Source of the DNA: Kitasatospora mediocidica KCTC 9733
Lineage (GTDB): Bacteria; Actinomycetota; Actinomycetes; Streptomycetales; Streptomycetaceae
Assembly: GCF_000744225.1 (NCBI RefSeq)
Contig: NZ_JQLN01000007.1
Coordinates: forward strand, 496,001-560,000
Reading direction: 5' to 3'
Length of the DNA: 64,000 nucleotides
In this document: piece by piece, positions 34,788 to 43,635 of the stretch
Layout: each line of letters begins with the position of its first letter
Numbering within the stretch: position 1 is the stretch's first letter
Program-made: the position numbers and the translations under genes
The notes under the pieces: model-generated
Told to the model about the DNA's origin: nothing
Database searches by the model: none
The model's input: only the letters and a program-made list of their open reading frames with translations

Positions 34788-35069
34788 GGTGTCCCCCACC
34801 GTCGCCTGCCGCTATGGAGAAACGGCTCAGGAGCGATTGAGGAACCCTTTATCCGCATTCCCTTGACCCGCCCCGGGCCGGCCCGACAGGATCCGTCCCG
34901 GAAGGCCCCATCGGGCCGCCTCCTCCTTTTCGGACTCGTCGGAAAGCGCGCGGACCGTGCGCCGGCCGGCCGCACGGCGCTGCCCGCAACCGTCGGCAGC
35001 GCCCCTCACCCCGCGGCGCCCGCGCCCGGCTCGGCGACCCCACCGAGCGTGCAGAGAACAGGAAGTGCC
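34788..35069. promoter_or_regulatory. Divergent promoter region between two NRPS operons
   Basis: 282 bases separate the leftward C-T operon from the rightward C-A-T operon. A rightward frame is open from a TTG at 34863, but its composition is not NRPS-like, and a GTG with a Shine-Dalgarno at 35070 leads directly into the condensation domain. Promoters for both directions are expected here; I could not define -10/-35 boxes. Confidence 0.5.
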
Positions 35070-38000
35070 GTGCCGGACCACCACACGCCGCCCCGCCCCG
35101 GACGCAGCCGGGCCCCCGCCCTCACCCCGGTCGGCCGGGGTTCGCCCCTGCCGCTGTCCTTCGCCCAACAGCGCCTCTGGTTCCTGGACCAGCTCTCCGG
35201 ACCCGGCTCCACCTACAACGTGCACCTGACCCTGCGGCTGCGCGGCCCGCTCGACCGTGCCGCGCTGGGCGAGGCGCTGCAACGCGCCGTCGACCGGCAC
35301 GAGAGCCTGCGCACCACCTTCGGCACCGACCCGGCCGGCGAGCCCGTCCAGGTGATCGCCCCGGAACTCGAACTGCCGCTGCCGCTCACCGATCTGAGCG
35401 AGCTGCCGGCCGAGCGGCGCGAGCGCACTGCCCGGGAGCTGGCCGTCGCCTGGGCCGAGGAACCGTTCGACCTGCACGGCGGGCCGCTGGTACGGGCCCG
35501 GTTGGCCAGGGTCGGCGAACAGGACCACCTGCTCGGCCTCTGCCTGCACCACGCCATCTGCGACGGCTGGTCGCTGGACGTGCTGCTGCGCGGCCTCACG
35601 GCCGACTACGCGGACCGGCTCACTCCGGTGCGGCCCGCCCCCGTCCAGTACGCGGACTACGCGGTGTGGCAGCGCGCGCGGCTCTCCGGTCCGGCGCTGG
35701 CGCGCCAACTCGACTGGTGGAAGGGCTACCTGGCCGCCGCGCCGAGCGTCCTGGAGATCCCCGCCGACCGACCGCGCCGACCGGCTGCCGAGGCCCGCGG
35801 CGACCTGGTGCTCTCCACCCTCGACCGCCCCACGACCGAACGGGTGACCGCGCTGGCGCGCCGCCTGTCGGCCACCCCGTTCATGGTGCTGCTCGCGGCC
35901 TACGCGCTGCTGCTGGCACGGCAGTCGGGCGCCGAACGGCTGCTGGTCGGCACCCCGGTGGCCGGCCGGCCGCGGCCCGAACTGGAGGAGATGGTCGGCT
36001 TCTTCGTCAACACCCTGCCGCTGCACGTCGACCTGAGCGGCGCACCCGGGTTCACCGAACTCGTCGAGCGGGTCCGGGACTCGGCGCTGGCGGCCTTCGG
36101 CCACGACCAGGTCCCGTTCGAGAAGCTGGTCGAAGTCGCCCAGGCACAGCGGGCGGTGGGCCGCGCACCGCTGGTCCAGGCGGTCTTCACCGCCCAGCAC
36201 GCAGCCCCGACCCGGCCCGAACTGGCGGGCCTGGACGTCGAACCGCTCGACGTCCTGCCGAGCACCGCCAAGTTCGACCTGGACCTGTCGCTGCGCCCGG
36301 ACCCCGACCGGCCCGGCGCCCGGCAACTCGCACTGGCCTACGACAGCGACCTCTTCGACCGCACCACGGCCGAACAACTCGTGGACAGCTACCGCCTGTT
36401 GCTGACCTCCGGACTGGACGAGCCGGACACCGACGTCTGGCGGCTGCCGCTGCTGGCCCCGCCGCTGCGCCGCGCGGTGCTGGAGCAGTGGGCCGGCGCC
36501 GAACCCGCGCACCCCGCCACCGCCCTGGTGCACGAGCTGTTCGCCGCGCAGGCCGCCCGGACCCCCGGCGCTCCCGCCCTCTCGGTGGACGGCGCCGGCG
36601 TGGACTTCGGCACGCTCAACGCGCGGGCCAACCGACTCGCCCACCACCTGCGGGCGCTCGGTGTCGGCCCGGACGACCGCGTCGCGCTCTGCCTGTCGCG
36701 CGGCGCCCGCTACGCCGAGGCGGTCCTCGCCGTCCTGAAGGCGGACGGCTGCTACCTGCCGCTGGATCCCGTCCAGCCGTCCCGTCGGCTGGCCGCCCTG
36801 GTGCACGCGGCGGACGCCCGCCTGCTGCTCACGGACTCGGCGCAGGACGCCGAGCGGTTCGCCGGCTCGGCGACGGCGGTGCTCCGCCTGGACACCCTGG
36901 ACCTGACCGGCCGGCCCGAGCACGATCCCGAACGGCGCGCCGAGCCGGACCACCTGGCGTACGTGATCTTCACCTCCGGCTCGACGGGTGAGCCCAAGGC
37001 CGTCGCCGTCCCGCACCGGGCGCTGGCCAACCACGCGCAGGCCGTCCGGGACCGCTACGCGCTCACCGGCGCGGACCGCGTCCTGCAGTTCGCCCCGGTC
37101 AACTTCGACGTCTCGCTGGAGGAGCTCTACCCGACCTGGCTGGCCGGCGCCTGCGCCGTCGTCCTGCCGGAGCCGACCCCGGCGCCCGAGGCGCTGGCCC
37201 GCACGCTGGCCGCCGAGCGGGTGAGCGTCGCCAACCTGCCGGCCGGCTACTGGCAGCAGTGGACGGCCGAACTCGCGCACTCCCCCGTGCCATCGTCGCT
37301 GCGCCTGCTGGTGGTCGGCAGCGAGCGGGTGGACGCGACGGCGGTGCTGGCCTGGCAGGACGCCTGCGACGTCCCGCTGATGAACGGCTACGGCCTGACC
37401 GAGACCGCGATCACCGCCACCGTCCACCCGGTCACCCACGCCGATCCCGAGCTGCCGGTCCCGATCGGCCGCCCGATCGCCGGCGCCCGGGCCCTGGTGC
37501 TGGACGCCCGGCTGCAACCCGTGCCGCCGGGCGTGGCCGGCGACCTCTACCTCGGCGGCGCGGGCCTGGCCCGCGGCTACCTGGGCCGACCCGGCCTGAC
37601 CGCCGAGCGCTTCGTCCCGGACCCGTTCCCCCGCCGGCCGGGCGCGCGCCTGCACCGCACCGGCGACCGGGCGCGCCAACTGCCCGACGGAACCCTGGTG
37701 TTGCTCGGGCGCGGCGACGACCAGATCAAGGTGCGCGGCTACCGGATCGAGCCGGCCGAGGTCGAGGCGGCGCTGCTGACGCACCCGGCGGTGGCCCGGG
37801 CCGTGGTGAGCGCCTCCACCGCCTGGGGCGCCCCGGCCCTGGTCGCCCACCTGGTGGCCGACCCCGGTGCGGCCGGAGTCGTCGGCGCGGACGAACTGCG
37901 CGCGCACCTGGCCGAGTTGCTCCCCGCCTACCTGGTGCCACGGGCCTTCGTGCCGGTGGACCGGATCCCGCTGACCGCCAACGGCAAGGTGGACACCGCC

Positions 38001-38438
38001 GCGCTGCCCGCACCCGACCCCACCGCCGCACGCACCGGCCCGGGCACCGCGCCCCGCTCGGAGCTGGAGAGCACGCTGGCCGGCATCTGGCGCGCGGTGC
38101 TGGGCCTGGACGAGGTCGGCGTCCACGACAACTTCTTCGACCTGGGCGGCCATTCACTCGCCCTGGCCACCGTGCACGGCCGGCTCACCGAGGCACTCGG
38201 CCGCCGGCTGCCGATGGTCACCCTCTACCAGCACCCCACGATCGCCGCGCTGGCCACCGCACTGGCCACCCCGGCGGCGGGCGAGGGCGGGACGGCGGCC
38301 GGGCCCGCCCGTCCCGACACCCGCGCCGAGGGCCGTCGGCGCCTGCTGGGCCGCCGCTCCGCCCTGCGCGCGACCCCTGCCACCACCGACACCGACAGCA
38401 CCACCGACACCAAGGAGAACTCCCACCATGTTCGATGA
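35070..38438 (+). CDS. NRPS module C-A-T
   Basis: A 1122-residue single-module NRPS. I choose GTG 35070, just after AGGAAG, because the condensation-domain homology (LTPVGRGSPLPLSFAQQRLW) begins about 20 residues later. C domain ~15-440 with HHAICDG at 160-166; A domain ~480-985 with FTSGSTGEPKAVAVPHRAL, NGYGLTETAITAT, HRTGDRA and TANGKVDT; carrier LGGHSLALA with S1029. Pocket by eye D-V-E-N-V-G-G-I-T, very like the module at 17202, so the two probably activate the same or a related residue. A proline/alanine- then threonine/aspartate-rich tail follows the carrier. MbtH starts inside its last 11 bases. Confidence 0.92.
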   Translation: MPDHHTPPRPGRSRAPALTPVGRGSPLPLSFAQQRLWFLDQLSGPGSTYNVHLTLRLRGPLDRAALGEALQRAVDRHESLRTTFGTDPAGEPVQVIAPELELPLPLTDLSELPAERRERTARELAVAWAEEPFDLHGGPLVRARLARVGEQDHLLGLCLHHAICDGWSLDVLLRGLTADYADRLTPVRPAPVQYADYAVWQRARLSGPALARQLDWWKGYLAAAPSVLEIPADRPRRPAAEARGDLVLSTLDRPTTERVTALARRLSATPFMVLLAAYALLLARQSGAERLLVGTPVAGRPRPELEEMVGFFVNTLPLHVDLSGAPGFTELVERVRDSALAAFGHDQVPFEKLVEVAQAQRAVGRAPLVQAVFTAQHAAPTRPELAGLDVEPLDVLPSTAKFDLDLSLRPDPDRPGARQLALAYDSDLFDRTTAEQLVDSYRLLLTSGLDEPDTDVWRLPLLAPPLRRAVLEQWAGAEPAHPATALVHELFAAQAARTPGAPALSVDGAGVDFGTLNARANRLAHHLRALGVGPDDRVALCLSRGARYAEAVLAVLKADGCYLPLDPVQPSRRLAALVHAADARLLLTDSAQDAERFAGSATAVLRLDTLDLTGRPEHDPERRAEPDHLAYVIFTSGSTGEPKAVAVPHRALANHAQAVRDRYALTGADRVLQFAPVNFDVSLEELYPTWLAGACAVVLPEPTPAPEALARTLAAERVSVANLPAGYWQQWTAELAHSPVPSSLRLLVVGSERVDATAVLAWQDACDVPLMNGYGLTETAITATVHPVTHADPELPVPIGRPIAGARALVLDARLQPVPPGVAGDLYLGGAGLARGYLGRPGLTAERFVPDPFPRRPGARLHRTGDRARQLPDGTLVLLGRGDDQIKVRGYRIEPAEVEAALLTHPAVARAVVSASTAWGAPALVAHLVADPGAAGVVGADELRAHLAELLPAYLVPRAFVPVDRIPLTANGKVDTAALPAPDPTAARTGPGTAPRSELESTLAGIWRAVLGLDEVGVHDNFFDLGGHSLALATVHGRLTEALGRRLPMVTLYQHPTIAALATALATPAAGEGGTAAGPARPDTRAEGRRRLLGRRSALRATPATTDTDSTTDTKENSHHVR

Positions 38439-38625
38439 GGATCGCAGCTACCTGGTCGTGGTCAACCACGAGGAGCAGTACTCCATCTGGCCCGAGGGCC
38501 AGGACCTCCCGCCCGGCTGGACCCCGGACGGCGTGAGCGGCGCCAAGGACGTCTGCCTGCGCCACATCGACGAGGTCTGGACCGACATGCGCCCCAAGTC
38601 GCTGCGTGACGCGGCCGCCCGATGA
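38428..38625 (+). CDS. MbtH-like protein
   Basis: A 65-residue MbtH-family protein. It shows the family signature N-x-E-x-Q-x-S-x-W-P (NHEEQYSIWP), then LPPGWTPDGVSGAKDVCLRH and a final W-T-D-M-R-P. These small proteins bind adenylation domains and are often needed for their folding or activity. ATG 38428 overlaps the NRPS stop by 11 bases behind AAGGAGA, and its own stop overlaps the exporter ATG (ATGA). As the only MbtH gene in the window it may serve several of the six adenylation domains. Confidence 0.97.
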   Translation: MFDEDRSYLVVVNHEEQYSIWPEGQDLPPGWTPDGVSGAKDVCLRHIDEVWTDMRPKSLRDAAAR

Positions 38626-39890
38626 GCGAGCGCCCCGGCCTGCTGCGCCACGCCGACTTCCGCCGCCTGTGGGCCTCGCAGACCGTCAGCTCGGTCGGCA
38701 CCCAGGTCACCGTGGTGGCCATGCCGATGCTGGCACTGGTCCTGCTGAAGACCTCCCCACTCCAGACCACCCTCCTCGCCGCCTTCGAGTTCCTGCCGTT
38801 CCTGCTGATCGGCCTGCCCGCCGGGGTCTGGATCGACCGGCTGCCGATCCGCCCGATCCTGATCACCGCCGACCTCGGCCGGGCGGTGGCCCTGTGCCTG
38901 CTGCCGGTCGCCCACTGGCTGGGCTTCCTCAGCCTGCCGCTGGTGTACGCGGCGGTCTTTGTGGTCGGCGGCTGCACGGTGTTCTCCGACATCGGCCACC
39001 AGTCGATGCTCCCCGCCCTGCTCGACGACGAGCAACTGGTCGAGGGCAACAGCAAGTTGCAGACCTCACTGTCGATGAGCCAGCTGGCCGGTCCGACCGT
39101 CGGCGGCTTCCTGGTCGCGCTGGTCTCCGCGCCGGCGGCGATCCTGGCGGACAGCCTCAGCTATCTGTTCTCCGCCGGGTTCCTGTCGATGATCCGCGCC
39201 CCCGAGACCCGCGCGGAGCGCACCCCGGGCGAGCCGCGCAGCCTGCGCCGCGAGGTCGCCGAGGGCCTGCGGTTCGTCCTGGGCAATCCGGTGCTGCGCG
39301 CCCTGGCGCTCTGCACCGCGCTGGCCAACCTGGCCTTCGGCGGCGTGCTGGCGGTGATCGTGATGTTCGGTACCCGGACCCTGCACCTGGCCCCCGGCCT
39401 GGTCGGCGTCGCCGTGGCGATCGGCAACGCCGGCGGGCTGCTGGCCGCGATGGCCTGCGAGCCGATCCGCAAGCGGTTCGGCTTCGGCGGGCTGATCCTG
39501 ACCGGTGTGCTGGTCTTCAACGCGGGGGCCTGGCTGCTGCCGCTGGCAGGCGGGCTGGCCACCTTCGGGCTGGCGCTCTTCATCACCTTCATGGGCGTGA
39601 TGGTCTACAACATCGGCCAGGTGAGCCTGCGCCAGATCGTCACGCCCCGCCACCTCCAGGGCCGGATGAACGCGACCATGCGCTTCGTCATGTGGGGCAC
39701 CATCCCGCTGGGCTCGGCCCTGGCCGGCGTGATCGCGGACGGCCCCGGCATCCGCAGCTACCTCTGGACGGCCGCCGCGCTCAACGCGACCGCCCTGCTG
39801 CCGCTGCTGCTGACGCCCAGGGTGCTGCGCAACGAGCCGCCGGCCGCGCCCGCCGCGCAGCCGGACCTCGCCGCGGAGGGTGCCGCGTGA
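38622..39890 (+). CDS. MFS exporter, EntS/MFS_3-like (third paralogue)
   Basis: A 422-residue major facilitator with about 12 hydrophobic segments, starting MSERPGLLRHADFRRLWASQ. Motifs GLPAGVWIDRLPIRPILI and QGRMNATMRFVMWGTIPLG correspond to those of the proteins at 1447 and 14384. ATG 38622 sits in an ATGA overlap with MbtH, and its stop overlaps the PKS GTG, so it is translated as part of the NRPS-PKS operon. Export of the peptide product, or resistance, is the likely role. Confidence 0.88.
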   Translation: MSERPGLLRHADFRRLWASQTVSSVGTQVTVVAMPMLALVLLKTSPLQTTLLAAFEFLPFLLIGLPAGVWIDRLPIRPILITADLGRAVALCLLPVAHWLGFLSLPLVYAAVFVVGGCTVFSDIGHQSMLPALLDDEQLVEGNSKLQTSLSMSQLAGPTVGGFLVALVSAPAAILADSLSYLFSAGFLSMIRAPETRAERTPGEPRSLRREVAEGLRFVLGNPVLRALALCTALANLAFGGVLAVIVMFGTRTLHLAPGLVGVAVAIGNAGGLLAAMACEPIRKRFGFGGLILTGVLVFNAGAWLLPLAGGLATFGLALFITFMGVMVYNIGQVSLRQIVTPRHLQGRMNATMRFVMWGTIPLGSALAGVIADGPGIRSYLWTAAALNATALLPLLLTPRVLRNEPPAAPAAQPDLAAEGAA

Positions 39891-42880
39891 ACACCACCGC
39901 CGAGCACGACTACGACGACGAGGACGACGGCGCCCTGGTGGCCCTGGTCGCGATGGCCGGGCGGTTCCCCGGCACCGCGAGCGTGGAGCGGTTCTGGCGC
40001 CACCTGGTGGACGGCGACGAGCTGATCACCCGCTTCCCCGAGGCCGGCGACGGGGGCCACGTCCCCGCGTACGGGATCTTCGAGGAGGCCGACCGGTTCG
40101 ACGCCGCCTTCTTCGGCTACTCCCCGCGCGAGGCCCTGATGCTCGACCCGCAGCACCGGGTCTTCCTGGAGTGCTGCTGGGAGGCGCTGGAGCGGGCCGG
40201 CTGCGATCCGGCCCGGTTCGCCGGGCAGATCGGGGTCTACGGCGGCAGCGGCGAGTCCTCGCACGCCCACCGGCTGCGGGAGGACCCGGTGCTGTCCCGC
40301 ACGGTGCCCGGCTGGGAGCTGCGGATGGCCACCGCCGCGGACTTCCTCACCTCGCGGGTCTCCTACAAGCTCGGCCTCACCGGCCCGGCGGTCACCGTGC
40401 AGACGGCCTGCTCGACCTCGCTGGTGGCGGTGCACCTGGCCGTCCAGGCGCTGCTGGCCGGCGAGTGCGACCTCGCACTGGCCGGCGGGGTCACCGTCCA
40501 GGTGCCGTACGCGCTGGGCGGCTACACCGAGGGGGGCGTGATCTCGCAGGACGGGCACTGCCGCGCCTTCGACGCCAAGGCGGGCGGCACGGTCGGGGCG
40601 GACGGCGCGGGCGTGGTGGTGCTCAGGCGGCTGGCCGACGCGCTGGCCGACGGCGACCACATCCACGCCGTGCTGCGCGCCACCGCCGTCAACAACGACG
40701 GCAGCGACAAGATCGGCTTCACCGCCCCCAGCGTCTCCGGACAGGCCGCGGCCGTGCTGGCCGCGCACACGCTCTCCGGAGTCGACCCGGCGACCATCGG
40801 CTATCTGGAGGCGCACGGCACCGGCACCCCGATGGGTGACCCGATCGAGATCAGCGCGCTCACCCAGGCGTTCCGGGCCGGCACCGCCGAGAAGGGGTTC
40901 TGCCGGATCGGCTCGCTGAAGAGCAACCTCGGCCACACCGACACCGCCGCCGGCGTGCTCGGACTGATGAAGGCCGCGCTGGTGGTGGAGCACGGACTGA
41001 TCCCGCCGAGCCTGCACTTCGAGGAGCCGAACCCGGAGATCGACTTCGACGCGAGTCCGTTCACGGTCGCCACCGCCCTGACCGCATGGCCCAAGGGCCC
41101 GGTCCCGCGCCGCGCGGGCGTCAACTCGCTGGGCATCGGCGGGACCAACGCCCACGCGGTGCTGGAGCAGCCACCGACCCGCGCAGCGAGCGCGCCGGAG
41201 ACCGACCGGCAGCTGCTGGTGGTCTCCGCGCGCACCGCCACCGCGCTGGACCAGGCGGTGGCCGGCCTCGGCAGCCGGCTGGCCGACCCGCGGCAGACCC
41301 GGCCCGGCGAGCAACTCGCCGACGTGGCCTGGACCCTGCAGACCGGACGGGCGCAGTTCGCGCACCGCGCGTTCGCGCTCGGCGCCGACCACGCGCAGGC
41401 CGCCGCCGCGCTGGGCAGCAGTGCCCGGCGGGCGCCGGTGCGCGGCGGGCCGCCCGCCGTGGGGTTCCTGTTCCCGGGCCAGGGCGGTCAGCACACCGGC
41501 ATGGCGGCCGAACTCTACGACCGGGAACCGGTGTTCCGCGCGAGCGTGGACCACTGCGCCGAACTGCTCTCCCCCGCCCTCGGGGTGGACCTGCGCACGG
41601 TGCTCTACCCCTCGGGCGGCCCGGCCGGACCCGATCTGCAGAGCATGGAACTCGCCCAACCCGCCGTCTTCACCGTGGAGTTCGCGCTGTCCGAGCTGTG
41701 GCGCTCCTGGGGCGTGCACCCCGCCACCGTGCTCGGCCACAGCCTGGGCTCGTACGCGGCGGCCTGTGTCGCCGGGGTGCTCTCGCTGCCCGACGCGCTG
41801 GCGGTGGTGGTCGAGCGCGGCCGGATCCTGGGCGCCCTGCCGCAGGGCGCGATGCTGGCGGTCGCCCTGCCGGAGGCCGAACTCGCCGCGCTGCTCCCCG
41901 CATCGCTCTCGCTGGCCGCGGTCAACGGCCCCGGCCAGTGCGTCGTCTCCGGCCCCGCCGAGCCGGTCGCGGGCTTCGGCGCCGAGCTGGCCGCCGGCGG
42001 GGTGGACTGCCGGGCCCTGCACATCACCAGCGCGGCGCACTCCTCGCTGGTGGAACCGGCGATCGCGGACTTCACCGCGTGGATGGGCGGCATCGCGCTG
42101 CGCCCGCCGACGCTGCGCTGGATCTCCGACACCACCGGCCGTCCGGTGAGCGCCCAGGAGGCCTGCGACCCGGCGTTCTGGGCGCGCCACCTGCGCGAGA
42201 CCGTCCGGTTCGGCGCCGCGCTGGACACCCTGCTCGTGGAGCCGGACCAGGTGCTGCTGGAGGTCGGGCCCAGCCACACGCTCAGCACCCTGACCCGGCG
42301 CCACCCGCGCACCGGCCCCGGGCACACCGTGCTGGCCAGCCTCCCGCACCCGAGCGACGAGACCCCCGCGCGCACCGCGCTGCTGAACGCGGCCGGAGGC
42401 GCCTGGACGGCCGGCGTCGAGCTGGACTGGACCGGCCTGCACCACACCCCGCGCCGCCGCGCCGTGCTGCCGGGCTATCCGTTCCAGCACGCCCGCTACC
42501 GGCTGGCGAGCCAGGCGGGGGAGCCGACCACGGCGACCGCCCTGCCGGAGGCCGAGCCGGGCTTCGAGCCCGACGTCAAGCTGGCCTTCGAGCCGGACGT
42601 CGAGCTGGCCTTCGAACGGCCCGATCTCGCCCAGGAGTTCAGCGCCGCCCGGGACGAGCCGGAGCGGCGGCTGGCCGCGGTCTTCGGCGAGGTGCTGGGG
42701 ATCGGCGAGGTCGGCCGGGAGGACGACTTCTTCGAGCTCGGCGGCGACTCGCTGATCGCCTCGCGCCTGGTGACCCAGGTGCACCGCGCCTTCGGCGTCA
42801 AGCTCGCGGTCCGCGCCGTCTTCCGCGCGCCGACCGTGGCCCGGCTGCTTCCCGTGATCCAGGAGGAGGAGAACCGATGA
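39887..42880 (+). CDS. Type I PKS module KS-AT-T (no reductive domains)
   Basis: A 997-residue polyketide synthase, GTG 39887 overlapping the exporter stop. Ketosynthase ~18-450 with catalytic C175 (QTACSTSLVA), H310 (EAHGTGTP) and H350 (KSNLGHT). Acyltransferase ~520-830 with S619 in GHSLGSYAAA; the GHSLG form and SAAH at the specificity site suggest malonyl-CoA, not methylmalonyl, though SAAH is not the usual HAFH. The carrier at the end (LGGDSLIAS, S955) looks like a peptidyl-carrier type. No KR, DH, ER or methyltransferase is present, so the extension product keeps its beta-keto group. A 24-base unit is repeated in the linker (42563-42610). It likely adds two carbons to a peptidyl chain. 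Confidence 0.92.
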   Translation: MNTTAEHDYDDEDDGALVALVAMAGRFPGTASVERFWRHLVDGDELITRFPEAGDGGHVPAYGIFEEADRFDAAFFGYSPREALMLDPQHRVFLECCWEALERAGCDPARFAGQIGVYGGSGESSHAHRLREDPVLSRTVPGWELRMATAADFLTSRVSYKLGLTGPAVTVQTACSTSLVAVHLAVQALLAGECDLALAGGVTVQVPYALGGYTEGGVISQDGHCRAFDAKAGGTVGADGAGVVVLRRLADALADGDHIHAVLRATAVNNDGSDKIGFTAPSVSGQAAAVLAAHTLSGVDPATIGYLEAHGTGTPMGDPIEISALTQAFRAGTAEKGFCRIGSLKSNLGHTDTAAGVLGLMKAALVVEHGLIPPSLHFEEPNPEIDFDASPFTVATALTAWPKGPVPRRAGVNSLGIGGTNAHAVLEQPPTRAASAPETDRQLLVVSARTATALDQAVAGLGSRLADPRQTRPGEQLADVAWTLQTGRAQFAHRAFALGADHAQAAAALGSSARRAPVRGGPPAVGFLFPGQGGQHTGMAAELYDREPVFRASVDHCAELLSPALGVDLRTVLYPSGGPAGPDLQSMELAQPAVFTVEFALSELWRSWGVHPATVLGHSLGSYAAACVAGVLSLPDALAVVVERGRILGALPQGAMLAVALPEAELAALLPASLSLAAVNGPGQCVVSGPAEPVAGFGAELAAGGVDCRALHITSAAHSSLVEPAIADFTAWMGGIALRPPTLRWISDTTGRPVSAQEACDPAFWARHLRETVRFGAALDTLLVEPDQVLLEVGPSHTLSTLTRRHPRTGPGHTVLASLPHPSDETPARTALLNAAGGAWTAGVELDWTGLHHTPRRRAVLPGYPFQHARYRLASQAGEPTTATALPEAEPGFEPDVKLAFEPDVELAFERPDLAQEFSAARDEPERRLAAVFGEVLGIGEVGREDDFFELGGDSLIASRLVTQVHRAFGVKLAVRAVFRAPTVARLLPVIQEEENR

Positions 42881-43635
42881 CACCCGACCGATCGCGCTGG
42901 CTCACCTGCCGCGTGCGCCGGCCCGACGCGCGGCTGCGGCTGTACTGCTTCCCGCACAGCGGCGGCTCCCCCGGGGAGTACCTGCGCTGGGCCGAGGGCC
43001 TGCCCGGGATCGAGGTGTGGGGGGTCCAGGCGCCGGGCCGGGCCGGCCGGCTCTGGGAGGACCCGTACGAGCGGATGGACGAGCTGGTCGGCGCGCTGGT
43101 CACCGAGGCGCGGTTCACCGGACCGTTCGCCTTCTTCGGCCACAGCCTGGGGGCGCTGGTCGGCTACGAGACGGCCCGCGCCCTGCGGGCCGCCGGGCGC
43201 CCCGGGCCCGATCTGCTCTTCGCCTCCGCGCTGTGCGCCCCCGTCCACCAGCCGGTTCGTGCGCCGCTCTCCGGCCTGAGCGACGCCGCGGTGCTCGACG
43301 CCGTCCAGGACCGCTTCGGGCAGCTGCCCGCCGACGTCTTCGAGGACGAGGAGCTGCGCGGCCGGATCCTGGGCTGCCTGCGCGCCGACTTCGCGGTGCT
43401 GGACGGCTACCGCCACGCGCCCGGACCGCTGCTGGAGTGCCCGGTGGTGGTCCTCGGCGGCACCGAGGACACCGAACCGGAGAGCGGGCTGCGCGACTGG
43501 GCCGCCCACACCACCGGCTGGTCCGACCTGCACTTCCTGCCCGGCGGCCACTTCTACCTGAGGGAGCAGCATGACGCCGTCCACCGGATCGTCCTCGACG
43601 CGGTCCAGCGCACCGGGCTCCCCCGTGCCGCCTGA
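42877..43635 (+). CDS. Type II thioesterase (alpha/beta hydrolase)
   Basis: A 252-residue type II thioesterase with ATG 42877 in an ATGA overlap with the PKS. Features: CFPHSGGSPGEYLRWA near the N-terminus, nucleophile S90 in FGHSLGALVGYE, a likely acid in GGTEDTEPE and the catalytic His in PGGHFYL. Such enzymes usually remove misloaded groups from carrier domains. Because no type I thioesterase domain is present in this cluster, it might also release the final beta-keto acyl chain from the adjacent KS-AT-T protein; this second role is inference. Confidence 0.92.
   Translation: MTPDRSRWLTCRVRRPDARLRLYCFPHSGGSPGEYLRWAEGLPGIEVWGVQAPGRAGRLWEDPYERMDELVGALVTEARFTGPFAFFGHSLGALVGYETARALRAAGRPGPDLLFASALCAPVHQPVRAPLSGLSDAAVLDAVQDRFGQLPADVFEDEELRGRILGCLRADFAVLDGYRHAPGPLLECPVVVLGGTEDTEPESGLRDWAAHTTGWSDLHFLPGGHFYLREQHDAVHRIVLDAVQRTGLPRAA

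Noticed and set aside
34863..35069. N-terminal extension of the C-A-T NRPS
   Set aside because: It would begin with TTG and adds only low-complexity residues; GTG 35070 has a ribosome binding site and leads straight into the C domain.
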